Shown here in pieces: positions 1 to 6,672 of a stretch of DNA of 64,000 nucleotides; the stretch's first letter is position 1, and every line of letters begins with the position of its first letter. Source of the stretch: Polycyclovorans sp046565985. Its GTDB lineage: Bacteria > Pseudomonadota > Gammaproteobacteria > Nevskiales > Nevskiaceae. Made by a program: the position numbers and the translations under genes. The notes under the pieces were generated by a model, which saw only the letters and a program-made list of their open reading frames with translations, did no database searches and was not told where the DNA came from. The stretch is from NCBI GenBank assembly GCA_046565985.1, contig JBKHXN010000044.1, forward strand, positions 1-64,000, written 5' to 3'.

Positions 1-114
1 GACGGCAAGGTCTATCTCTCCTGCGACCGCCCACTGCGGCCAGGGCAGATCGTGCGCGCACGCGTGATCCAGAGCGACGATTACGACCTCAACGCCGAGG
101 TCCTGCCGGACTGA
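1..114 (+). CDS. rimO: RimO C-terminus (ribosomal protein S12 methylthiotransferase), partial
   Basis: Only the last 37 codons are inside the window, in frame 1, ending in TGA at 112-114. The piece reads as the end of a TRAM domain: DGKVYL near the start, then PGQIV, and a terminal SDDYDLNAEV. That pattern (DG-x-VYL, PG-x-IV, DxYDL) is typical of the RNA-binding TRAM tail of RimO, the radical-SAM enzyme that methylthiolates Asp89 of ribosomal protein S12. The related enzyme MiaB also ends in a TRAM domain but usually lacks the DxYDL tail. The catalytic part lies upstream of the window, so the call rests on this short tail. Confidence 0.75.
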   Translation, partial: DGKVYLSCDRPLRPGQIVRARVIQSDDYDLNAEVLPD

Positions 115-134
115 GGCCGCCACCCCGCGGGGCG

Positions 135-167
135 ATGCAACCTTTTGGCCCGCACGGACGTGTAAGC
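135..167 (+). promoter_or_regulatory. ECF-type promoter, copy 1 (sigma gene)
   Basis: A 33-bp element carries GCAACCTTTT (137-146) as -35 and CGTGTAAG (159-166) as -10. CAACC and CGTGT are 16 nt apart, the AAC-N16-CGT layout of ECF sigma promoters. It matches a second element at 693-725 at 29 of 33 positions. It lies directly before the sigma gene, so it probably mediates autoregulation. The ATG at 135 belongs to the promoter and is probably not a start codon. Confidence 0.65.
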
Positions 168-170
168 CGT

Positions 171-728
171 ATGGCCCTCCTTGCATTCCGACGCCCGCAG
201 TCAGCCGTCCGCGACGGGCTGTTCGAAGCGCTGCTGCAACCTCACCTGCCACGCCTGTTCCAGCTGGCCTGCCGCCTGACCGGAGACCGCCCCAGCGCCG
301 AGGACCTGGTGCAGGATGTCTGTCTCAAGTTCATCCCCGATCTCAGTGCCCTGCAGAAACTCGAAGACCCCGGCTCCTGGCTGGCACGCTGCCTGTACCG
401 CACCTTCGTGGACGACTACCGGCACCAGACCCGCAGCCCGGTGGACTACACCGACGAGCTGCCGGAACTGGCATCCCCCGAACCGGGCCCGGAGACGCAG
501 GCCATCGCCAGCGCCAGCCTGGCGCAGATCGAGCAGGCGCTGTCGCGCATGAGCCCGGAGGCCCGCGCGGTGGTGGTCTGGCACGACGTGGAAGGCTACA
601 CGCTCGACGAACTCGCCCGGCAGCTGGAGACGCCGCTGGGCACGCTCAAGTCACGCCTGCACCGCGCGCGGCTGCAGTTGCGCGGTCTGCTCATGCAACC
701 TTTTGCCGCGCCCGGACGTGTTAGCTGA
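171..728 (+). CDS. ECF RNA polymerase sigma factor
   Basis: This is a 185-residue alternative sigma factor when started at the ATG at 171. Region 2 spans about residues 17-85 and contains the SAEDLVQDV core-binding motif. Region 4 spans about 120-175, with the helix-turn-helix YTLDELARQLETPLGTLKSR that reads the -35 element. An upstream in-frame ATG at 135 exists but sits inside an ECF-type promoter. If that promoter is real, transcription starts at about 170, so the 171 start would be leaderless or nearly so. A zinc-finger anti-sigma gene follows 13 bp downstream, the usual pairing. The last 11 codons overlap the second ECF promoter. The stress that activates it cannot be read from the sequence. 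Confidence 0.88.
   Translation: MALLAFRRPQSAVRDGLFEALLQPHLPRLFQLACRLTGDRPSAEDLVQDVCLKFIPDLSALQKLEDPGSWLARCLYRTFVDDYRHQTRSPVDYTDELPELASPEPGPETQAIASASLAQIEQALSRMSPEARAVVVWHDVEGYTLDELARQLETPLGTLKSRLHRARLQLRGLLMQPFAAPGRVS
693..725 (+). promoter_or_regulatory. ECF-type promoter, copy 2 (anti-sigma and downstream genes)
   Basis: This has the same architecture as the element at 135-167: GCAACCTTTT (695-704), 16 nt between CAACC and CGTGT, and CGTGTTAG (717-724). It is embedded in the last codons of the sigma gene and lies just ahead of the anti-sigma RBS (AAGAGG, about 730-735). A start near 728 would give a leader of about 14 nt. It would let the sigma factor drive the anti-sigma gene and the secreted protein independently of its own gene. 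Confidence 0.65.
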
Positions 729-741
729 CAAGAGGCTCGCC

Positions 742-1359
742 ATGAACTGTACTGACTTCCACCAGCAACTGATGCGCACCACTGGCACGCTCGACGAGGC
801 CCTGGCGGCGCACGCCGCCGGCTGTGCTGGCTGCCAGGCGCTGCTGCAGGCGGAAACCGCGCTGCGCAGCCGCCTGCGCGAACTGCCGCCGCTGCGGCCC
901 ACACCCGCCTTCGAGGTACGGCTGGCACAGGCCTTTGCCCACCGCCGGGCGCCTCTGCGTCGCCCGGCGGTGGCCTACGCCCTGGCGGCGAGCCTGATGG
1001 CCGCGGCGCTGATCCCGGCGCTGTGGCTGGGCACCCCGGCGCCGGTTCCGCAGGACACGGACGTGACCACGGCGGCCACCGCCCCCGTCATCACCCGGAC
1101 CGTACGCCTGGCCTTCAAGGCACCACGCGATCTGGAGGGAGTGCAGATACGCATCGAACTGCCCGAGGGCGTGACGCTCAGTGATCGCCCCGGCACACGC
1201 ACGCTGGCGTGGACCACTGATCTGAACCAGGGCAACAACCTGCTGGAGTTCGCCGTCAGCGGGACCAGCGCCGAGCCGATCGTCGCCACGCTCCACTACC
1301 GCAATTCGCAGCGCCGCTTCGTGGCGGCACTGCCTGCCCCATCCGGTCGCGCCGGATAG
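742..1359 (+). CDS. zinc-finger transmembrane anti-sigma factor
   Basis: A 205-residue protein that starts at ATG 742 behind an AAGAGG RBS. The N-terminus has H24-x3-C28-x2-C31, the ZAS motif that in this family coordinates zinc and holds the cognate ECF sigma factor, plus an extra Cys3. One membrane helix lies at about residues 76-97, followed by a periplasmic domain of about 105 residues rich in beta-strand-like sequence (an IRIELPEGVTL stretch). This is the standard topology for an inner-membrane anti-sigma factor sensing an envelope signal. It follows the sigma gene directly and is probably its partner. The periplasmic part was not recognised as a named sensor domain. Confidence 0.82.
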   Translation: MNCTDFHQQLMRTTGTLDEALAAHAAGCAGCQALLQAETALRSRLRELPPLRPTPAFEVRLAQAFAHRRAPLRRPAVAYALAASLMAAALIPALWLGTPAPVPQDTDVTTAATAPVITRTVRLAFKAPRDLEGVQIRIELPEGVTLSDRPGTRTLAWTTDLNQGNNLLEFAVSGTSAEPIVATLHYRNSQRRFVAALPAPSGRAG

Positions 1360-1387
1360 TTTGTTCCACCCGCAAGGAGGTATTCAC

Positions 1388-1741
1388 ATGCGTTACCTGA
1401 AACTGACATCCCTGACCCTGGCCGCCATGCTGGCCATGTCCGCCGCCCACGCGCAGGAAGCCGACGATCTCGACGGCATGGAGATGGACGTGGTGGAGAA
1501 TGGCGAAACCCCTGAGCAGCTGAGCCAGCGCCTGGCCCTGCCCGACGAGGCGAGCGACGAAGGCAAGGCCAATTCCAGCTTCGGCCTGGATACCGCCAAC
1601 GCCGCGCGCGAAGGCCGTGCCGAGTTCGGCCGCGAGACCGCCGAGCAGTCCCGCGAGCGTCGCGGCCGTCCGGAAGGCGTCCCCAGTGGCGCCCCGGCAG
1701 GCACGCCCACGGGTGCGCCGGAAGGTGTACCGGGCCGCTGA
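1388..1741 (+). CDS. small secreted protein with Gly/Pro/Ala-repeat tail
   Basis: 117 residues with a strong RBS (AAGGAGG, 1373-1379) 8 nt before ATG 1388. A signal peptide ends at about residue 22 (AHA before Gln). The mature part is acidic, then rich in Arg/Glu, and ends in short repeats of the type GVPSGAPAGTPTGAPEGVPG, which is probably disordered. No domain was recognised. It is the third gene behind the ECF promoters, with a 28-bp gap to the anti-sigma gene and a terminator after it. It is therefore a likely target of the ECF system. Its function is unknown. Confidence 0.7.
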   Translation: MRYLKLTSLTLAAMLAMSAAHAQEADDLDGMEMDVVENGETPEQLSQRLALPDEASDEGKANSSFGLDTANAAREGRAEFGRETAEQSRERRGRPEGVPSGAPAGTPTGAPEGVPGR

Positions 1742-1802
1742 TTCATGCACGCATGCGTTTCCTGAAACGGGCCGGACCGCCAAGGTCCGGACCCGCTGAA
1801 GG

Positions 1803-1842
1803 CACCAAGGCCGGGGGCCCCTCCCCCCGGCCTTTGGTGTTT
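1803..1842 (+). terminator. intrinsic terminator after the ECF operon
   Basis: A long hairpin with arms CACCAAGGCCGGGGG and CCCCCGGCCTTTGGTG (one bulged base), followed by a short T-rich stretch. A smaller GGCCGGACC/GGTCCGGAC hairpin lies just upstream at about 1770-1796. Confidence 0.75.
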
Positions 1843-1850
1843 GCTGCGTT

Positions 1851-3176
1851 ATGTTCCCGAAATTAACAATGGACAAAAGAATGATCCCCAAGCCCACGAG
1901 GGATTCCCAGCACCAGCGGCCGGCCCTGTTCCTGCTGCTCTGCGGTGCACTGCTGCTGGGCCACATGCCGGCACAGGCCCAGCCCTCCGGCAGCCCGTAT
2001 GAGCAGGGGGTGCAGGCCTACCGCGCGGGAGACGCGCGTGCGGCGCTGTCCCACTTCCAGGCCGCGGAGCGGCGCGACGGGCCCTCGCCCGCACTGCATT
2101 ACAACCTCGGCCTCTGCCACTACCGCCTGAAGCAGGATGATGAAGCACGTCGTTACTTCCGCCTGGCACGGCAGAGTCCGGCCTTTGCCGGCCTTGCCGA
2201 CTATCACCTGGCGCTGATCGAACACCGCTCCGGCAACACCGCGCAGGCGCTGCGCCTGCTCGATGCCGCCGAGCGCCAGCAGCCGGGCCTGCGCGAACGG
2301 ATTCGTCAGGCGCGCAGCCGGATGACGGATGTCGCGCCGGCGCCGCGCACCTCGTTCTACCTGTCCGTGGCGGGTGGGCTGGACAGCAATGCCAACCTCG
2401 CCAACGACGCCGGCAGCGGCACGGCCGCCGACGAGAGCCTGTTTCTGGAGAGCCTGGGCCTGGCCCGCCATGAGCGTTCGGCGCTGGACCTGCAGGCACG
2501 GCTCTACGTGCGCGACGTGATGGAAGACAGCCGCTACGACCAGCTCGGCGCCGATCTGGAAGCGCTCGCCCGCTGGCGTCTCGGCGGCTGGCGTGCGGCG
2601 GCCGGGCCGGCGCTGGCCACCATCCGCTACGGCGGCGAGACCTTTGCCGACCAGTACGGGCTGCGTCTCAATCTGCAGCGCGGCGGCGGCAGGCTGGTCC
2701 AGCGCATCCAGTACGAGGGCGACCGGATCGAGGCCGGGGCGCTGTACCGCGAGTTCACCGGCCAGCGCCACCGCCTGCGCTGGCTGGCGGCCGGTGCACG
2801 CTTTGGCGGCGGCTATGCACTGGAATGGAACGACCGGCGCGATCTGACGCGCGGCGATGAATTTTTCAGCCAGTCGCCGATCCGCCATTCCCTGCTCGGC
2901 TCCTGGGCGCTGGGCCGTCGCGGTGAGGCGCGCCTGAACGCCGCCGGACTGCTGCGCTATAGCCACTTCCAGGATGCCGACCGCTTCCTGGTGGACGGCC
3001 AGCTCAACCAGCGCGAGCGGCGCGAGACCCTGCTCAGCGCCTCGCTCAACGCCCAATTCGCTGCGCGCGGCGGCCTGCGCCCGTTTGCCGAGGCGGCGCT
3101 CTCGCTCAACCAGGCCAATCTCGACTACCTGGACTACGAGCGGGTGGAACTGCTGTTCGGAGTGGAGTGGTTCTGA
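1851..3176 (+). CDS. TPR-containing outer-membrane beta-barrel protein
   Basis: 441 residues from the first ATG. In-frame ATGs at 1869 and 1881 are equally possible, and no strong RBS decides. A hydrophobic signal peptide ends in PAQA. About residues 45-160 hold three to four TPR units (YEQGVQAYRAGDARAALSHF, then LHYNLGLCHYRLKQDDEARRYF). From about 165 the sequence alternates like beta strands and closes with a terminal aromatic residue (GVEWF), typical of an outer-membrane barrel. The layout resembles Slam/DUF560-type or other TPR-porin proteins that move surface proteins, but the family could not be confirmed. It stands alone between two terminators. Confidence 0.6.
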   Translation: MFPKLTMDKRMIPKPTRDSQHQRPALFLLLCGALLLGHMPAQAQPSGSPYEQGVQAYRAGDARAALSHFQAAERRDGPSPALHYNLGLCHYRLKQDDEARRYFRLARQSPAFAGLADYHLALIEHRSGNTAQALRLLDAAERQQPGLRERIRQARSRMTDVAPAPRTSFYLSVAGGLDSNANLANDAGSGTAADESLFLESLGLARHERSALDLQARLYVRDVMEDSRYDQLGADLEALARWRLGGWRAAAGPALATIRYGGETFADQYGLRLNLQRGGGRLVQRIQYEGDRIEAGALYREFTGQRHRLRWLAAGARFGGGYALEWNDRRDLTRGDEFFSQSPIRHSLLGSWALGRRGEARLNAAGLLRYSHFQDADRFLVDGQLNQRERRETLLSASLNAQFAARGGLRPFAEAALSLNQANLDYLDYERVELLFGVEWF

Positions 3177-3180
3177 GTCC

Positions 3181-3207
3181 GTGCCCCCGGCCCTGAGGCC
3201 GGGGCAC
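3181..3207 (+). terminator. hairpin after the TPR/barrel gene
   Basis: GTGCCCCCGGCC (3181-3192) pairs with GGCCGGGGCAC (3197-3207) around CTGA. The following stretch has only a few T residues, so termination may be weak. Its 3' arm overlaps the sigma-54 element of nasT. Confidence 0.5.
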
Positions 3208-3217
3208 GCTTCTTGCT
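3202..3217 (+). promoter_or_regulatory. sigma-54 type -24/-12 promoter of nasT-nasS
   Basis: GGGCACG-N4-TTGCT, with the invariant GG at 3203-3204 and GC at 3215-3216, exactly 10 nt apart. It differs from the consensus TGGCACG only in the first base. The expected start is near 3228, about 33 nt before the nasT ATG. It is consistent with RpoN/NtrC nitrogen control. Confidence 0.6.
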
Positions 3218-3260
3218 GCGCCGGGTCCATGACCCGGTCCAGCCCCGTACGGCGCAGCTC

Positions 3261-3830
3261 ATGCGCGTAATGCTCGTGGACGACGACGAGCGGCGCGCCA
3301 CGCTCCTCGCGCAGACCCTGTGCGCCGCCGGCCACCAGCTGGTGGCGCGGGTATCCACCCGCGACGCGCTGCTGGCCGAGGTGGCCGCGCATCAGCCCGA
3401 CATCGTGCTGATCGACGTGGATGCGCCCAGCCGCGACACGCTGGAGTCCCTCAGTGCCATCAGCCGCGAACGGCCGCGGCCCATCGTGCTGTTCGCCAAT
3501 ACCGGCGACGCGCAGACCATCCGCCGCGCCCTGCGCGCCGGCGTGAGCGCCTATGTGGTGGACGGCCTGTCGGCGGCGCGCCTGCAGCCGGTGATCGAGG
3601 TGGCGATCGCCCGCTTCGAGGAATTCCAGTCCCTGCGTCACGAGCTGGAGGATGCGCGGCTCAAGCTCGCGGATCGCCGCGACGTGGAAAAGGCCAAGGG
3701 TCTGCTGATGAAACGCCGCGGCCTGGACGAGCCCGCGGCCCATGAACTGCTGCGGCGCATGGCGATGGATCGCAACCTGCGCATCGGCGACGCGGCGCGC
3801 GCGCTGCTGGCCGCAGCCGAGCTGCTGTAG
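3261..3830 (+). CDS. nasT: NasT, ANTAR-domain nitrate response antiterminator
   Basis: 189 residues from ATG 3261 (MRVMLVDDD). Residues 1-115 form a receiver-like domain with acidic residues at the start and an LIDVDAP segment carrying the usual phosphorylation-site Asp. A coiled linker is followed by a C-terminal ANTAR domain (about 125-188) with the hallmark VEKAKGLLMKRRGLDEPAAHELLRRMAM. ANTAR proteins bind paired hexaloop hairpins in leader RNA and block terminators. Two such leaders are present downstream (5063-5151 and 6547-6657). nasS follows after 8 nt, the classic NasS-NasT pair in which nitrate-free NasS sequesters NasT. NasT-type receivers generally act through NasS rather than by phosphorylation. 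Confidence 0.92.
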   Translation: MRVMLVDDDERRATLLAQTLCAAGHQLVARVSTRDALLAEVAAHQPDIVLIDVDAPSRDTLESLSAISRERPRPIVLFANTGDAQTIRRALRAGVSAYVVDGLSAARLQPVIEVAIARFEEFQSLRHELEDARLKLADRRDVEKAKGLLMKRRGLDEPAAHELLRRMAMDRNLRIGDAARALLAAAELL

Positions 3831-3838
3831 AGGTGAGC

Positions 3839-5011
3839 ATGCACCCCACACTGGAAAAGACCCGCCTGCGTCTGGGCATGATCCCGCTGCTCGACGCCGC
3901 GCCGCTGGTGGTGGCGCGCGAGCGTGGATTCTTCGCCCGCCACGGGCTGGACGTGGCGCTGTCGGTGGAAGGATCCTGGGCGACGCTGCGCGACAAGCTC
4001 GCCGCCGGTGCGCTCGACGCCGCGCACCTGCTCGCCCCGATTCCGCTGGCGGCGGAGCTGGGGCTGGACGGGATTGGCGTGCCCATGCTCACCGGACTGT
4101 CGCTGAACCTCAACGGCAATACGCTCACGGTTTCCGCATCGCTGCACGCGGCACTGGAACTCGGTGACTCCCCCGGCCCGGCCGCGGCCGGCGCGGCCTT
4201 GCAGCGGGTGCTGCGCACGGACCGCGCGCAGGGGCGGCGCAAGCGCGTATTCGCCCACGTCTTTCCATACTCGGCCCACCATTACCAATTGCGCTACTGG
4301 CTCGCCGCCTGCGGCATGGATCCGGACCACGACGTGGAGCTGGTGGTGGTGCCACCACCGCTGATGGTGCAGAGCCTGCGTGCCGGCGAGATCGACGGCT
4401 ACTGCGTCGGCGCCCCCTGGGGCGACGTGGCCGAGCGGGCCGGGCTGGGCCGGCAGCTGCTCAGCGGGCATCAGATCTGGAACCATGGCCCGGAGAAAAT
4501 CCTCGGCGTGACCCAGGCCTGGGCGGCCGCGCATCCGGCCACCCATCTCGCGCTGATCGCCAGCCTGATCGAGGCGGCGCGCTGGCTCGATGCACCGCCG
4601 CACCGTGTCGAGGCAGCGCGGCTGCTGCACGCCGGGCATTATCTGGATGCCACACCGGAGGCGCTGCTGGCCGGACTCCAGGCTCCTGCCAGCGCCGATG
4701 CCCCGGGCGCCGGGCTGGTGTTCCACGCCGGTGCGGCGGGGTTTCCCTGGCGCTCGCACGCGCAGTGGTTCCTGCGCCAGATGCAGCGCTGGGGCCAGGC
4801 CACGGAGACCCTGGACGTGGCGGCCGTGGCCGCCCGCGTGTACCGGCCGGATCTCTACCGGCAGGCCGCTGCAAGCCTGGGCGAGCCCTGTCCGCAGACC
4901 GATCACAAGGAGGAAGGGCGGCACGGCCAAGCCTGGCTGCTGGACACCCCCGGCGGCGTGATCACCATGGGGGCCGATCGCTTCTTCGACGGGCGCGTGT
5001 ACCCGGCCTGA
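3839..5011 (+). CDS. nasS: NasS, cytoplasmic nitrate sensor (NrtA-like)
   Basis: 390 residues from ATG 3839. A GTG at 3833 is in frame, but the AGAGG Shine-Dalgarno overlaps it, so the ATG is preferred. The protein is homologous to nitrate-binding NrtA proteins (LGMIPLLDAAPLVVARERGFF, LNLNGNTLTVS, GYCVGAPWGDVAE) but has no signal peptide, which separates NasS sensors from periplasmic transport proteins. In the known NasS/NasT systems NasS binds NasT without nitrate and releases it when nitrate binds. It is translated with nasT and resembles the true transporter subunit encoded at 6673-8040. Confidence 0.9.
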   Translation: MHPTLEKTRLRLGMIPLLDAAPLVVARERGFFARHGLDVALSVEGSWATLRDKLAAGALDAAHLLAPIPLAAELGLDGIGVPMLTGLSLNLNGNTLTVSASLHAALELGDSPGPAAAGAALQRVLRTDRAQGRRKRVFAHVFPYSAHHYQLRYWLAACGMDPDHDVELVVVPPPLMVQSLRAGEIDGYCVGAPWGDVAERAGLGRQLLSGHQIWNHGPEKILGVTQAWAAAHPATHLALIASLIEAARWLDAPPHRVEAARLLHAGHYLDATPEALLAGLQAPASADAPGAGLVFHAGAAGFPWRSHAQWFLRQMQRWGQATETLDVAAVAARVYRPDLYRQAAASLGEPCPQTDHKEEGRHGQAWLLDTPGGVITMGADRFFDGRVYPA

Positions 5012-5023
5012 CCCGCGGCGCAC

Positions 5024-5039
5024 TGGCACGCTGTTTGCA
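5024..5039 (+). promoter_or_regulatory. sigma-54 type -24/-12 promoter of the porin leader
   Basis: TGGCACG (5024-5030), N4, TTGCA (5035-5039); GG at 5025-5026 and GC at 5037-5038 with 10 nt between. This is a full match to the RpoN consensus core. Transcription would begin near 5050, just ahead of the first ANTAR hairpin. Confidence 0.8.
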
Positions 5040-5049
5040 GGCCGTGTGT

Positions 5050-5151
5050 GGCTGGCACCGCCCGCGGACCAATGAAGGTCCGCGGCGCCAGGCAACAGAC
5101 ATCACCGGGCATAGGCGCCCTCCACGGCCAGACCGTGGAGGGCGCTTTTTT
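5050..5151 (+). promoter_or_regulatory. ANTAR-responsive antitermination leader 1
   Basis: Hairpin P1: CGCGGACC (5063-5070), hexaloop AATGAA (5071-5076), GGTCCGCG (5077-5084). Hairpin P2: GGGC (5107-5110), hexaloop ATAGGC (5111-5116), GCCC (5117-5120). Both loops have A at position 1 and G at position 4, the conserved ANTAR-binding signature. P2 shares bases 5115-5120 with the 5' arm of the terminator at 5115-5151, so the two structures exclude each other. NasT bound to P1/P2 should prevent termination and allow the porin gene to be read. Confidence 0.85.
5115..5151 (+). terminator. regulated terminator of leader 1
   Basis: GCGCCCTCCACGG (5115-5127), loop CCAGA, CCGTGGAGGGCGC (5133-5145), then six T. 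This is a perfect 13-bp stem, mutually exclusive with ANTAR hairpin P2. Confidence 0.9.
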
Positions 5152-5186
5152 ATGCCCGCCCGCCTACATCTTCAGGGAGCAGGTTC

Positions 5187-6428
5187 ATGACATATCGCCA
5201 CCCCCACTGGGTCACCGGCCTGATACTGGCCGTCTGCAGCGCCCAGCTTCACGCCGCCACGCTGGCCGAGGCCATTGCCGGCGGCACCGTACAGCTGAAC
5301 AGCCGCCTGCGCTACGAAAACGCGCAGCAGGACCATCTTGCGCGCGAGGCCAACGCCCTCACCCTGCGCACCCGGCTGGCCTACACCACCGCAGCGTGGT
5401 CGGGGTTCGACGCGCAACTGGAATTCGAGGGCACTTCCGTCCTCGGGGACGACGATTACAACAGCGGCGACAACGGCCGCACGCAGTTTCCGGTGATCGC
5501 CGACCCCAAGGGCAGCGAGTTCAACCAGGCCTGGATCCGCTACACCGGCCTGCCGCAGACCACGCTCAGGCTCGGACGCCAGCGTCTGATCCTGGACAAC
5601 GCGCGTTTCATCGGCAACGTCGGCTGGCGCCAGAACGAGCAGACCTTTGATGCACTGTGGCTCGGCACCCGCGCCATCCCCGGGCTGTATCTGCAGTACG
5701 CCTACCTGGACAACGTCAACATGTTCCGCAGCTTTCCGATCAACGGCGCGAATGACAATGACCTGGCGATCGGCGCGCACCTGCTCAACGGCGCCGTGCA
5801 GGTGGTGGAGCGGGCCTTGCATGTGAGTACCTACGCCTACCTGCTGGACTTCGACGCCATACCGGCCCCGGCGCTGGCGCGGCAGGACACGCGTACCCTG
5901 GGCCTGCGTGCCACCGGCGCGCAGACCCTGCGCGGGCTGCAACTGGACTACGCGCTGGAGTACGCCGACCAGCGCGCCTACCAGGATGCGCCCGACGACG
6001 TGCACGCCAGCTACCAGCTGGCAGAACTGGCGCTGGGCGGTGGCGGGGTGAAGGGCACGCTGGGCTACGAGCGGCTCTCCGGTGACGGCGGCTACAGCTT
6101 CCAGACGCCGCTGGCGACCCTGCACGCCTTCCAGGGCTGGGCCGACATTTTTCTGGTCACGCCCGCGGCCGGAATCCGTGACCGCTACTTGAGCCTGGGT
6201 GCCCGCCTGGGCCGGCTGTCGCTGCTGGCGGCCCATCACGATTACCGCGCCGATGCCGGCGACGCCGACTACGGCACCGAGCTGAACCTGCAGGCCACAC
6301 ATCCGCTGGCGCGGCGGCTCAACGGCGGCATCAAGTACGCGCACTACCGGGCCGACAGCTTCCCCGTCTCGGGCGGGGAGACCTTCGACACCCGGCGGCT
6401 CTGGGTCTGGGCCGAATACGCGTTCTGA
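5187..6428 (+). CDS. outer-membrane porin (alginate-export-like family) in the nitrate locus
   Basis: 413 residues behind AGGGAG (5174-5179). The signal peptide ends near residue 23 (LHA before Ala). The rest is an amphipathic beta-strand barrel (VQLNSRLRYENAQ, LRTRLAYTTAAW, WIRYTGLPQTTLRLGRQRL) ending in a terminal Phe (WAEYAF), the outer-membrane sorting signal. The strand pattern and length fit the alginate_exp porin family. It sits between two nitrate-responsive ANTAR leaders and just upstream of the nitrate transporter, so it probably brings nitrate or nitrite across the outer membrane. Substrate specificity is inferred only from position. Confidence 0.75.
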   Translation: MTYRHPHWVTGLILAVCSAQLHAATLAEAIAGGTVQLNSRLRYENAQQDHLAREANALTLRTRLAYTTAAWSGFDAQLEFEGTSVLGDDDYNSGDNGRTQFPVIADPKGSEFNQAWIRYTGLPQTTLRLGRQRLILDNARFIGNVGWRQNEQTFDALWLGTRAIPGLYLQYAYLDNVNMFRSFPINGANDNDLAIGAHLLNGAVQVVERALHVSTYAYLLDFDAIPAPALARQDTRTLGLRATGAQTLRGLQLDYALEYADQRAYQDAPDDVHASYQLAELALGGGGVKGTLGYERLSGDGGYSFQTPLATLHAFQGWADIFLVTPAAGIRDRYLSLGARLGRLSLLAAHHDYRADAGDADYGTELNLQATHPLARRLNGGIKYAHYRADSFPVSGGETFDTRRLWVWAEYAF

Positions 6429-6515
6429 TGCGCGCGCCGCCCCGTCACGGTGCCGGCACGCTCTGTCCCGGTGCATCACTCCGCCGCGAGTGGCCTGCGC
6501 GGGCCGCGTCGGACC

Positions 6516-6531
6516 TGGCACGCTCCATGCT
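6516..6531 (+). promoter_or_regulatory. sigma-54 type -24/-12 promoter of the nitrate transport/reduction operon
   Basis: TGGCACG (6516-6522), N4, ATGCT (6527-6531); GG 6517-6518 and GC 6529-6530 are 10 nt apart. The expected start is near 6542, immediately before ANTAR hairpin P1 of leader 2. Confidence 0.75.
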
Positions 6532-6541
6532 AGCTCCAGGC

Positions 6542-6657
6542 TGACAGGCAACCAACGGCGGTTGCCCGGCGATGCCGCCCACGCGGGCGGCAGCATGCGG
6601 AACTCGGACAACGGCGTCCATGCGCGATCGCGAGATCGTCCATGGACGCTTTTTTTT
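6542..6657 (+). promoter_or_regulatory. ANTAR-responsive antitermination leader 2
   Basis: P1: GGCAACC (6547-6553), hexaloop AACGGC (6554-6559), GGTTGCC (6560-6566). A GC-rich spacer hairpin lies at 6574-6591 (GCCGCCC/GGGCGGC). P2: GGAC (6606-6609), hexaloop AACGGC (6610-6615), GTCC (6616-6619). Both hexaloops are identical and carry A1 and G4. P2 overlaps the 5' arm of the terminator starting at 6614. This is the second, independent copy of the arrangement at 5063-5151. Confidence 0.87.
6614..6657 (+). terminator. regulated terminator of leader 2
   Basis: GCGTCCATG (6614-6622) pairs with CATGGACGC (6641-6649); the loop holds a CGCGATCGCG palindrome; eight T follow. It competes with ANTAR hairpin P2. 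Confidence 0.9.
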
Positions 6658-6672
6658 GCCAACAGGAACACC

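Noticed and set aside
135..170. ATG at 135 as start of the sigma factor
   Set aside because: It lies within an ECF promoter element that is repeated at 693-725, and the extra 12 residues mirror that DNA rather than a protein domain.
6448..6478. NtrC enhancer site upstream of leader 2
   Set aside because: GGCAC and GGTGC half-sites are present but the spacing does not fit the NtrC consensus.
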